Below are positions 32,953 to 42,574 of a stretch of DNA of 64,000 nucleotides, in pieces. Position numbers and translations under genes: made by a program. A model generated the notes under the pieces. It was not told the DNA's origin and made no database searches. It saw only the letters and a program-made list of their open reading frames with translations. This DNA comes from Nepenthes gracilis. Lineage: Eukaryota; Streptophyta; Magnoliopsida; Caryophyllales; Nepenthaceae. Position 1 is the first letter of the stretch, and each line of letters opens with the position of its first letter. The DNA is taken from the NCBI GenBank assembly GCA_033239525.1, contig BSYO01000036.1:8082126-8146125 (forward strand), in the 5' to 3' direction.

Positions 32953-35156
32953 ATGGCCGTCTCTAAAAGATTATCTCTGGCCGCCACCGTTTACTTCATA
33001 TGGAGGGAGCGCAATAACCGTATGTTCCAAAAATCGCCCCCCCAGGACTTTTCCCAGATCTTCTCTTTGGTGGTCAACGTCGTGAGACTTAAACTCTTGA
33101 CCATCCCGGAGCATGAAAGGATGCCTCTAGGACTGCTCGGATGAGGTGGGGCATATAGAAGGCAAAAAAAAAAAAAAAAAAAAATTAATTATATATATAT
33201 ATATATATATATATTTATTTATTTTATATAAAAATTTATATATACATTTTTATTTTCCCAAAAAAAAAAATAAAAAAATAAAAAAAAAATAAAAAAAATA
33301 AAAAAAAAAAACCTTTTTGATCCATGGAAAATGCTGTGTTTGCATTGTGGCATGACCCAAGCTGTTGGCTGATTTATGCTGAAGCTGACTGGGGGATAAT
33401 AATGGTGTTGCTGGGGCAGATTGATGTTGGAGGTGTGGTGTGGGGTTGGATGTTGAGATCCATATGCTATTCCCAGCAAACGCTGGGCTTATGTTGTCTC
33501 TGGTCTCCAGTTCTCGTGATGTCCCTGGCCCCTGTGCCCAATGAAGATGCTGAAGTAATGCTCATAATTCAGTCTTGTCGCTGCCGGAAATACTTGGGAG
33601 CCTCTGCTGAATTAAAACCTTTCTGGTGTTGTCGCACGGATCTCCTTTGCTGGTGTTAATTTGCTGATTATTGGGCTGATAATGATTGAATGACTGAGGA
33701 ATGTTGTAGCAGGAGTATAAGTCCGAATATTTATTGCTGATGGCTGTGGGCTGTTGCTGTGCTGGGTTGTTCTTTCGGATGTGGTGTGGGGGGTGAAGCA
33801 GGATCATGCTGAAATGGCAAATACTTCCTTATGATGTAGACTGGTTGTGATGCCCATGGTCGCCTGCAGGAATGCTGCCCATGGCCATGTTGGCTCGCTG
33901 CTGTTGCCCAGATCTGCTGTTAGGTTGTTAAATGTGATGCTAGTGCCGTGTTGCTGTCTCTGATCTGGTGCATTTTTTATGCACTGTGGTGCTGAGTTGC
34001 TGTGATACGCTGGGATGCTGATCTGCAATGCTTTTCTTTCTGCTGGAATCTGGCTTGCGGTTCTGTTTGGTGAGGCTGGGATGTTTTGAACTTCAGTTAG
34101 CCTTGAACAAGGTTGATCCGCTGACCTGATGTTGGATGACAACAAATGGCGTAGAAGGTTGGCTGTCTTTGCTGTTGGGGTTGCTGGTGAAGTATTTTGT
34201 TGGTCGCAACTGCTGCTGAATTACTGTTTAACAGTAGCTCCTGAAGCTGGCGGTTGATTGCTGGTATTCCTTGTGCTGAGGGAATATTGTCTGTTGCAAC
34301 TCTGATGCACTGGTGTTGCTGATCAGCAGTGCCTGATCGTTTCTGTACATGGTGTTGTTGGCCATTTGTGTGATGCTGATTGGTGGCTCGTTGTTGTTGA
34401 TCACTTATGCTGGTCTGTGTGCTGCGCCTGGTGCTGGTGGTGAATTGGATTTTAGGCCAACGGCAGTGGCTTATTCTGGTATGCTCGTAGGTGGATTGGC
34501 AGAATTCCAGGACCTTACTTAGGCTGTTGGATGCTGACCTGATGGAATTTCGGGTGGCTATACTGCACTGGAAATTTGCTATGGCTGATTAGCATGGAGC
34601 TTGGTGCAGCATGTTGTGGTGGTTTTTGTTGACCATTGATGCCTTTGCTGAAGATGTATGTTCCAATTTGCTTGGTAGCCGTGAGATGTGAGCTGTGGAA
34701 TTGGAGCTGATGTCAAGATCCTGGAATCTTGCTTAGTAGCTGGTTGACGCTGGATGCGGATATTAGATGCTGTTGCTTTTTTTTTGCCCTGTTGATGCAG
34801 TCTTGCATGAGGGCTGATGCTGCATTCGGATACTGTATTGTTGCTGGCGAAGATGAAGTGTGGCCTGTTGATGCAGGGTGCCTTTTATTGTTGCTGTTGC
34901 CATATGCTGATGCCTTTCTTTGGCAAGCTTGCTGAGCGTTATTTAGATTGATCCCATATTTGTTGGTCATGTTTGACCATTTGTCCTCTTAAAGGTTTTT
35001 TTTGTTTTACTGTTTTACAATTTCCTGTTGTAATAGATGCTCGGGGTATGCCCTAGCGGTTATGTTTTTTCTCCAAGTCAAAATACTTGGAGCAAAAACA
35101 TAGTTTCTGTATTATTTTATTCCCTATAATCCAAAATACTTACTTACCAAAAAAAA
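32953..35156 (+). mobile_element. P7, 5'-truncated LINE, near-identical to P13 3' part
   Basis: Flanked by a diverged 25-bp TSD (32928-32952 and 35157-35181, four mismatches, all A/G). It holds the last codons of ORF2 (AVSKRLSLAATVYFIWRERNNRMFQ...; a 1-bp loss in GAAAGG shifts the end), a stop, the A/AT tract, a TGCTG module and a tail (35060-35156). It differs from 60880-63068 at only scattered sites, so the two are recent sister copies or one derives from the other. Confidence 0.93.
33163..33311. repeat. Poly(A)/(AT)n tract after ORF2 of P7
   Basis: A-run of about 20, (AT)n, then a second A-rich run to 33311. Counterparts follow the ORF2 stops of LINE-A, P9 and P13. Confidence 0.93.
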
Positions 35157-35965
35157 ATCAGCAGGATATCAACATCATGATCACATATTCCAACAGCCTC
35201 GCTCGCGCAGGTGGATCACCATCAAATTGCCGCCATGAGTAGAAGGGTACATCACACCCAACAGCACCAAAAGAAAGTACTTCAAAAGGCCTCTCGTTTA
35301 ATATGCAGTTATTGCACTCCAAGATAGCAGTTAATATCAATTCACTACCATGACAACATCTAACATCCCAGCTGACAACAAATCCCAACACATCAGGCAC
35401 ATCTTCAAAAACACAGGGCCAACATCAGCTTCAACTGCCATTCCATCATCATCACCAAATCTAACTGGCACAGCAGAGGGCATGGAGCATACTGCCAACA
35501 GGCACGAGCGCTCAGCAAGCTATGCAGGACAGCATGACACTGCCCGCAGACCATACTACACAGCATATACCATCTGGAGCCAACCAACAGAACCCAATGC
35601 CTCACAGCTGCAAACACCTTCTGTTGGGAACTGAATACACCTTCCTCTCCAAACAACTACTAATGCTTCAGCAGCGCAGCAGTAGAAAACAGGACAGCTT
35701 CAGCATACTGCACGTGAGGCATCAGCATGCATCAGCAGCAGCTCCAGCTGCTACCTTCAACAGCAGATTCCGAGGATCAAAGGCATTTAGCAAAATGTCA
35801 GCAGCACTACTCCTCATCGCATCCTGCACCAAGCAGGCCAGCTCCGCTGCTACCAACAGCTCTACCCTCACCCAATACTAACAACAGCAGGGGCACTCCC
35901 ATTGCAAGTTGATTGTGGAGTTCATCCCATATCAATGCTCAAAGAGGCAAAGCAGCAAGGACAGA

Positions 35966-36499
35966 TGTGTCACTAAGGACCCGAACTCCATTCGGGTCTC
36001 TTGGTGTCACGTCCACCGTATCAAAGACCGCTGCATTTGGACCATCAAGGTTCCAGATTCTGCCCCGTGGAGTTGGAAAAAATTAATGAAGCTCCGTGTT
36101 ACCCTGCGCAATATGATCCGGCATCATATTGGTAACCGTGGCGAGACCGTTCTCTAGCTTGATTCTTGGCACCCGCTTGGTCCGCTTCATGAAAGATTTA
36201 ATGAAAGAATCAGATGTATCACTGGCTTGCCTTTGGATGCTAAGGTCAAGGATATCATCAGGAGCGGAACATGGAATTGGCCTAACCCTTTTGATATGGA
36301 GGTTGATAGGATTTTAAATAACATGCCTTCGAATCTCCCTGATCCTGCTCGCAACGATGTGATAGTTTGGACTGCCGATTCCAGTGGGATCTTCTCTTCA
36401 AAATCCGCCTATAGCTTTTCCGTACTCCGAAAGGTGTAGTGGAGTGGTCTAGCACTGTCTGGGGCCCTATGTCAATCCCGGCTCACACATTTATTCTCT
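35966..36499 (+). pseudogene. LINE-B ORF2, zf-RVT upstream region
   Basis: Encodes SWCHVHRIKDRCIWTIKVPDSAPWSWKKLMKLR (compare SSWVHKNRIKDRCIWTLKVPKSAPWSWKKIMNLR of LINE-D), then a TAG near 36155, a WNWPNPFDMEVDRI block, NDVIVWTADSSGIFSSKSAYSF and GPMSIPAHTFIL. Frames alternate, so it is a pseudogene. M10 inserts after 36499. Confidence 0.88.
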
Positions 36500-36837
36500 T
36501 TTTTTTGGTAAGCAAGTATTTTGGATTAAAGGGAGAAGAATAAATTACAAAAATTATGTTTTATCTCCAAGTAATTTGACTTGGAAATAAAACATAATAC
36601 GCTAGGGTATACCCCGAGCAACTTGTACAAAAAATAATACAAAAAAACCTCCAGGAGGACAACATTCATCAGAAACGATAAAATATGAAATCGGTCTAAT
36701 GTTACACATGAACAGACGATCATCGAGAATGCTGTCATTCTTCTCAAACACAGCATCAAGGGGGAAGCAGCCAATCCAGCATCTGCTCCCACATAGCTGG
36801 AGCACAGCACATCAGGCACCTCGGCGACAAATCGGCG
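36500..36837 (-). mobile_element. M10, 338-bp 5'-truncated 3' end
   Basis: TSD ACACATTTATTCTCT at 36485-36499 and 36838-36852. T-run, GGTAAGCAAGTATTTTGG, hairpin arms CTCCAAGT and ACTTGGA, GGTATACCCCGAGC, then about 200 bp of module. Confidence 0.95.
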
Positions 36838-36852
36838 ACACATTTATTCTCT

Positions 36853-37255
36853 GGTTGGTGATCCACTAGAGACTTAGCACTCTCGATAGGATTGGCACTT
36901 ACTTTCACATTCCTGCGTTATGTATACTCTGTTCCTCTGGAAGGGAGTGTCATGACCACCTTTTCTTCAATTGCCCTTTTTCCTCGTCCGTCTGGCGGCA
37001 AATGCGCCACAAAGCGGGGTGTAAATGGCCTCACCCTAATTGGAATTCAAGCATCCTGTGGGCTGCCAAACGTTGGAAGGGCAAAAATCTCAAGGTATTT
37101 TCATTCCGTCTCACCCTTGCTGCTTCCGTCTACTTTATCTGGAAGGATAGAAATCATCGTATGTTTAAGGGTTCGAGGAATCTTGACGTAACCCAAATGG
37201 TTATCGAGATTTATGCGGCAGTCCGGGGGAAGATTGAGGCTTCCCCCCCTCAATT
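36853..37255 (+). pseudogene. LINE-B ORF2 C-terminal fragment
   Basis: Encodes broken zf-RVT sequence (SGRECHDHLFFNCPF, HNAGCKWPHPNWNSSILWAAKRWKGKNLKVFSFRLTLAASVYFIWKDRNHRMFKG, IEIYAAVRGKIEAS). It aligns with P9 40120-40440. It breaks off after KIEAS, and LINE-C ORF2 starts about 10 bp later, so the normal stop and 3' module of LINE-B are not adjacent. Confidence 0.85.
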
Positions 37256-37262
37256 TTAACCC

Positions 37263-37380
37263 ATGACTAACATTGCCTGTTGGAATGTGAGGGGACTTAA
37301 TGGGATTGTAAAAGCCCACGAAGTCTGCAACCTCATTTGTTCCCATAGATGTAGTATCGTTGGCTTGGTGGAAACCAAGG
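37263..37380 (+). pseudogene. LINE-C ORF2, start of endonuclease domain
   Basis: ATG at 37263 gives MTNIACWNVRGLNGIVKAHEVCNLICSHRCSIVGLVETK, the N-terminal endonuclease stretch including the metal-binding Glu of the VETK motif. It matches LINE-D ORF2 (45741) closely. P8 cuts the next codon; the frame resumes at 40033 with VAERN. Confidence 0.92.
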
Positions 37381-38536
37381 TGCTTGCGCTCCCTGATTTG
37401 CAATCTGTTTCGGTGGCTGGAGTTCTTGGAGATAGTTGTGAGGTGGCTTTAGTTGTGAACTGTGAACCCCTCTCTGAGATTGATGTCCACTCATCGGTGG
37501 GAAATGCTGATTTGGGGTTGACTCAAATTCCGCTTCCTTCTCCGGACATTGACTCTGGAATCTCGCACGGATTGAGGGCTGTTGAGGATGTTGCTTTAGA
37601 TGGCTATGTTGCTGAGGACAGGGCTCACCTGCTCACTGCTGAGCCATCTGATCCTCCTGGCAGCTCCCCATCTCTGATGAGGTCTGATTGCTCTGTTGAG
37701 GGGCACTGTTTGACCATCCCTGGTTTGGGGGAATGTGGTGCGGATCTTGAAGAGCTATCAGCTTCAGTTTCCTTAAAGCAGCCTATGCCTGCTGCTGGGG
37801 TTGCTGATGAAAGAGATGTGGTGGTTTCGATTCCGAATTTGTCAGTCGAAATTGATCCTGAAATTACTCCGGATTCTATCCTGCGGATTGCCCGGAATAT
37901 GGTTTGGAGTCTAATTCTGCTGGTCGGGCTCCTCCTCGCCTTTTTGATCACTTGGATGAAAATCATCCCATTTTGTCATCTGGAGGGTTTGTGGATGTGG
38001 TTCCAAATCCTCCCATTGTAAACCAGACCCCTTCTGTTTCAGATGATGTGGTTCCTGATGAGAAGGATCTGTTGTACTTGGCTTTTCAGCAGCTCATGGT
38101 CTCAGAAGGTTCTCGTCAACTATTCCAAGTCACCCCCGCTGAGCATTCGAATCTTGTTAAGGCCTTCCTGGACAAGTGCTGGCAGGATGTTACTGTTGAA
38201 AACTTTAGTAAATTCCACTCTGTCTTCCCAGATGTGGCGGAAAATGGGTTTCCCAATGAAGCCTATTTGTTGGCGTTCCAATTGGTTTTCACGGTTAATT
38301 CCTCTAAATCCCATAGTGCCTCCTTCTCTCCAATAGAGGAGCAGGTTGTTTTTGGATTCCTGTCTTCCTTGCTGAATTCGGCCTTAAAGTGGCCGGATCC
38401 CCTGAATGGTAATCAGTGTGATTTTTTAGATGGGCTTCACGGTATTGCTCTTAAGACCTCGAATGAAGCAACCTGGCGTCAGATCAAGCCGGGGAGACGG
38501 CGTAAAGCTGCAAAAAACCGGACCTCTCATGCATAA
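37381..38536 (+). pseudogene. P8 ORF1 C-terminal region
   Basis: Acidic, Ser/Pro-rich linker like that of P3 ORF1, reaching DPEITPDSILRIARNM (compare MLTPNSIKRISLKYS in P3). A frameshift near 37900 follows, then a 200-codon frame with PDEKDLLYLAFQQLMVSEGSRQLFQV and a basic end RRRKAAKNRTSHA with TAA at 38534-38536. I do not recognise the 38040-38480 part; it may be an extra domain of this subfamily. DUF4283 and knuckle are absent because of truncation. Confidence 0.75.
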
Positions 38537-40027
38537 TCCTGTATATGCCGTATTCTTGGGGCAGTTTCTGCTGCTTCTGCTGTCCTGTAGTGGTATTGTG
38601 TACTGCAGTTGATGCTGAATCTAATTGGTGGATTGCGGCTGATGCTGTGATGACCTTCATGTGGGCTAATGCCCTGCTTTCTGAGGCTGCAAATGCTGGA
38701 GGCCTAGCTGGCCTGTTTGGTGTGCTTTTATGCACTTAATATTGCTTCTGTTCATGCTGATGGGAGCTGACGTTGTGCTGGTGTACTTGGAGACTTGGTG
38801 GGAGCCATTGCTGAAGTGGTCCATTTTGGATTGAAGCTGATCTCGGAGCAGATTTATGCTCATGTATACTGGACTGCTAAAGTGGGAGGCATATATTGGT
38901 GTAGCTGGTATTTGTGTGAAGTAGCTATGGCTTTGAATTGGAATTCGGCTGCTTATTATTTCTGGAGTTGCTGTGAAGAGTAGCTTCTGGTGAAGGAGCC
39001 TTGGACTGCAGTGAAGAGCTGCTGACCTGTCTTCTGCTGATGCTGTGATGGCTGAAGTTGCTGATGATGAGGTGTTGCGTGCGGCTGAGTGATGCTGAGT
39101 TTGTGTGGAGAATTGCTGCTGTTGCTGTAATCTTCTGAAGGACGGGCAGTCCTCTCTTCGTTGTTCTACTCTCTCTGAAGCACTCCTGAATTGTACTGAG
39201 TTGCTGGTGCCATTTGTCACGAGCTGCTGGTTTTGATGGTTTTGTTGGACGCTGAATCTGTTTGGTGTATTGCGGCTGATACTGTGATGACCTTCTCGTG
39301 GGCTAATGCCCTGCTGTGTGGATCTTCTGATGTATGGGTTGTGGATCTCATGCTGCTGCTGGATGTGTTGCTGTAGCAATCTGGCTACTATATGCTGCTG
39401 TTTTTGTGATTCAGGAGGTGCTGACTGTGTTGCGGGTAGCTGCTGTGATGCTGCAGCTGGTGATCTGTTAACCTAACACTCTCACTGCTGCTGGTGTTGA
39501 GTTGGCTGGATATCATGCTTGCTTAGGATTTTATGCTGGTTTGGAGATCGTGTGCTCAGATATGCTTTGCCGTTTCGCATTTGCTTTTGCCGGTATGGAA
39601 ACTATGCTGACGTGGATTGAGCTCTCCAGGTTATGCATCCTGTCTGCTCGGTGTTGCCGGAATGGATTCTGGCCGGTTTCACTTTAGTTTGCAAACCGGT
39701 TGGTTCAAGGAAACATGCCGGAATGGATTGTGAAATCTGCTTCTGATCCATTTGGTCCCGGTTTGAATTTCTACATCGTGGCTACACGCTGGATTGTTTT
39801 TAGCCGGTTTTTTTGCTTAGGAGTCTATTCAGATTTCTTTTGTTGTTATTTGTTACGTGTAGTCCTCTTAGAGGTCTTTTTGGTTTTTCTTTGTACCGTC
39901 TGCTCAGGGTATGCCCTAGCTTTTTTTGTTTTAAATCCAAGTCAAGGAACTTGGAGATAAAACATTAATTTTGTAATTTTTTTCTCCCTATAATCCAAAA
40001 TACTTACTTACCAAAAAAAAAAAAAAA
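37381..40027 (+). mobile_element. P8, 5'-truncated ORF1-bearing element without ORF2
   Basis: Inserted in the VETKV codons of LINE-C. It contains ORF1 C-terminal sequence (37381-38536), 1.3 kb of TGCTG-rich DNA and a tail with CTCTTAGAGG (39865), GCTCAGGGTATGCCCTAGC (39901), hairpin arms ATCCAAGT/ACTTGGAGAT (39935-39957) and poly(A) to 40027. The TSD is poor (AGG shared at best); borders good to about 5 bp. Same layout as P1 and P3: ORF1, then 3' module, no EN or RT. Confidence 0.85.
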
Positions 40028-40112
40028 GGAGAGGTTGCGGAGAGAAATTCGGTGGCTATCTCCACTAGAATCAGACCTAACTGGTCCTGGTTTCTGAATT
40101 ACTCTTCGTGTT
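40028..40112 (+). pseudogene. LINE-C ORF2 endonuclease fragment
   Basis: Encodes VAERNSVAISTRIRPNWSWFLNYSSC, matching VAERNFMSVFTGIRPNWSWVMNYSAS of LINE-D. P9 inserts after 40112 and the frame resumes at 42575. Confidence 0.9.
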
Positions 40113-40447
40113 TTTTCTCCTGTCCGTTCTCTAACTCGATTTGGACCACCATTCAAAGGAATGCCGGGCTTCATTGGCCATACCCAAACCTGTCACAAAA
40201 CGTCATATGGGCTGCTCACATTTGGAAAGGAAAAAATCTATCTGCTTTGTCCAAACGCCTCTCCCTGGCGGCTACTGTCTATTATATTTGGAGAGAACGC
40301 AACAACCGTATCTTTGAGAAATCCCTACCTCAGGACATTCCCCATATATGCTTTCAGATATCAAATGCTGTTCGCGATAAGCTGAAGGCCTCTTTGCCCC
40401 ATGCTGGTCTCCAGCACCGTTCGTTAGCTAGGCGGTGGAATTTATAA
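40113..40447 (+). pseudogene. P9 ORF2 C-terminus
   Basis: Open to TAA at 40445-40447: FFSCPFSNSIWTTIQRNAG, HWPYPNLSQNVIWAAHIWKGKNL, LSLAATVYYIWRERNNRIFEK and SLARRWNL. It is the intact end of a zf-RVT-type C-terminus, so the source element was recently coding in this part. Confidence 0.9.
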
Positions 40448-40512
40448 AAAAAAAAAAAAATTTATATATATCTGTCTATATATATTTTTAATTTTATGTA
40501 AAAAAAAAAAAA
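40447..40512. repeat. Poly(A)/AT-rich tract after ORF2 of P9
   Basis: A-run of 14, TTTATATATATC... AT-rich stretch, then a second A-run at 40501-40512. Same position as in LINE-A, P7 and P13. Confidence 0.9.
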
Positions 40513-42574
40513 GGGATTTTTCTATAGTTACTGGGGGTTCCTCCCTTGGATGCTGTGGCTTCCGGTGGTGTTTTTGTTGGTTCCAATTTGCTACATCATG
40601 CTTGGCTGTTTTTTTTGTTGATGGGCTGCTGGCTGGGTTCTGGTGGTTTTTGCTGGCTGCTGGGCTTGTTTTATGGTGATGGCTATGTTCAATTGGCTTG
40701 AATCTGGATTCTGGTGGATGGATCTGCAATTTATTGATGCTTGTGTTGTGGGTTGTTGGAGCTGATCCGTTCTCCTCTGTTGCCTATTCTCTACCTAGCC
40801 TGTTGTTCCTTGGATCTTTTGTGGTGTTATGTTTGCCATTCCCAATGGGAGTTGTTGGTTTTTGGTATCCCTTGGTTGGTGTGGATGTCCTGGAACGTAG
40901 CTGTTTGTGGCTTGGATGCAGGTGAAGAATCTGTTGAAGGTCCCTCTTGTGACTTGAACTGCTTGAATTTGGCTGTCGGGGGGTGCTGACCATGCTACCT
41001 GCTGATCCTTGTACTGTTGGAACTGATGGAGTTGGGGGTTTGGTCATGTCTTGCTGATGCTGGTCCCATGGTCGTTTAGTGGTTGATTTTGGGTATTGTG
41101 GATTCTGCTGGTTTTCGGGCGCCCTGTTGCAGTGGTGCTCCTGAAGTGGGTCGGGTGGTGCAATAGGTGGAAGTTTGGTATTTGAAGCCTTATTGTAATG
41201 AAATGTTGACCTGCTGTGATTGAGATATTACTGCACTTGCTTTGGACCAGACCTCTGTGGGCTCTGATGCTGATGTTTCATCTGAGTGGCTGGGTGCTGG
41301 GATTGTGTTGCTTTCTAGTCTTATAATTACTAGCCCTGGATGATCGGCATTTGGTTTTCGCTTGGCTATGGAAATGAGATGCTGGTTTTTTTGGATTGTA
41401 GCTGCTTCTGGTCCCTGCATTGTTCCCTCTGCTGCTGCCTACGTCCGCGATGCTGCCAAAGTTGAGCCGCTTGATTTATTTTCTTTGTTATGCTGGCTGG
41501 CGCCAAATTGTCCCAACCCCCTTGATGCTGCTGGTATGCTGAGTTTTGGCTGGTCAGTATGCTGATGTGCTCAATTGTTGGCCGGGAATCAGCTGCTGTT
41601 GCACCTTTCCCTGCTGATGCAAAAGTGCCTGGCGTTTGTGCTGCATTCGGATGCTGCACTGCGGCATGCTGTGTTGACGCTGCAGGGAACTGATTGCAGT
41701 TGGCATTAACTTGGAGATGGATTATTTTTAGGATGTTAATGGATCTTGTTGCTGGTTTTTTCCTCCTGCTATATTCGGATGTTGCCTGGTGAAGAATGCC
41801 CACTGTTGATTTGTTGTTACTCATTTCAACAGGGTGGATTTGGAATTTTATGTTACACAAGTGGTCCTTGGCTTCTGGATGCTGCACCTTTACCGGCGGC
41901 CTGATCTGTTGCTGCTGGAGATCGAGGATTGATGAGCTGATGTGCTGCTCATTGGAAGAGACCATAGTGGATGTGAAGAAAGCCACTTTGGGATGCTCTT
42001 TGTTGCGTGGTGCATCTGGAGCTTTGGACAGAAGGCTACATAAAGTGCGGGCTCTGCTGAATTATCTAGCTCCCCGGTTTTTTGCTGGCGTTGGCTGCTG
42101 CTTGACTTGCTGTTGATGAAAGCGGCTGTCAATTGTGCCGTTTGCTGCTGCCGTGAGGCTGAATGCTGTCAATGGCCTGCTGATCGATATTGAGTAGTTG
42201 GAAACTAGGATGTGTCCGCTTGCTGCTGTCGCTTGCCTGAAACTGACCTATTCTTCTTTCTGTTGGACCTCGGCTGCTATGGGTTGCCGGCAGATCCGGG
42301 TTGTTGTAGTTAGCTGCTGCGAGGTGGTCGGATGATTGTCTTTTTGCTGTTGTTTGTATACAACTTTTTCGTTTTTCTGTTAGATTGTTCCTCTTAGGTT
42401 TTTGAGGAACTTTTGTCGTACCAGATGCTCGGGGTATACCCCAGCGTTTTATGTTCTAAGTCCAAGTCAAAAAACTTGGAGTTTTAACATAATCTTTTGT
42501 AAATTTTTCTCCCATTAATCCGAATTACACACTTACTTACGAAAAAAAAAAAAAAAAGAATTACTCTTCGTGTT

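Larger units (their letters stand above)
32351..35965 (-). mobile_element. M9, minus-strand insertion, split by P7; no clear TSD
   Basis: Left: T-run, GGTAAGTAAGTATTTTGG, hairpin with CTCCAAAGT/ACTTGGAG arms, body matching P3 module in reverse. It resumes after P7 at 35157 and runs to about 35965, where the right part matches 55560-56430 in reverse. About 150 bp of LINE-B (the WNGxxEGK to LLWRI stretch) is missing at the target and no TSD is visible, so the target was deleted or the right border was rebuilt by recombination. Confidence 0.8.
21062..37255 (+). mobile_element. LINE-B, host LINE with ORF1 and ORF2, heavily interrupted
   Basis: Segments 21062-24011, 27558-27700, 30614-30840, 30873-30953, 31725-32350, 35966-36499 and 36853-37255 join in order as ORF1, EN (internally deleted), RT and zf-RVT region. 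Insertions P4, M7, u3, P6, M9 and M10 separate them. The ORF2 end is cut near 37255 where LINE-C begins. Its 3' module may be the one at 56713-57456 if tails stack last-in-first-out. Confidence 0.85.
40113..42557 (+). mobile_element. P9, 5'-truncated LINE (2.4 kb)
   Basis: TSD GAATTACTCTTCGTGTT at 40096-40112 and 42558-42574. It holds the ORF2 C-terminus (40113-40447), A-run and AT-rich tract, TGCTG-rich module, and a tail of the TAAGTCC/GGAGTTTTA hairpin type (42455-42489) with ACACACTTACTTAC plus poly(A). A typical 5'-truncated product of target-primed reverse transcription. Confidence 0.95.

Noticed and set aside
38666..39379. Long Gln/Ser/Asn/His-rich ORFs on the strand opposite the TGCTG modules (also 2583-3035, 8486-8851, 12387-12773, 28680-29090, 55371-56213)
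   Set aside because: They are complements of TGCTG (CAGCA) low-complexity DNA, lie inside TSD-bounded insertions, lack conserved domains and are not kept between paralogous modules.
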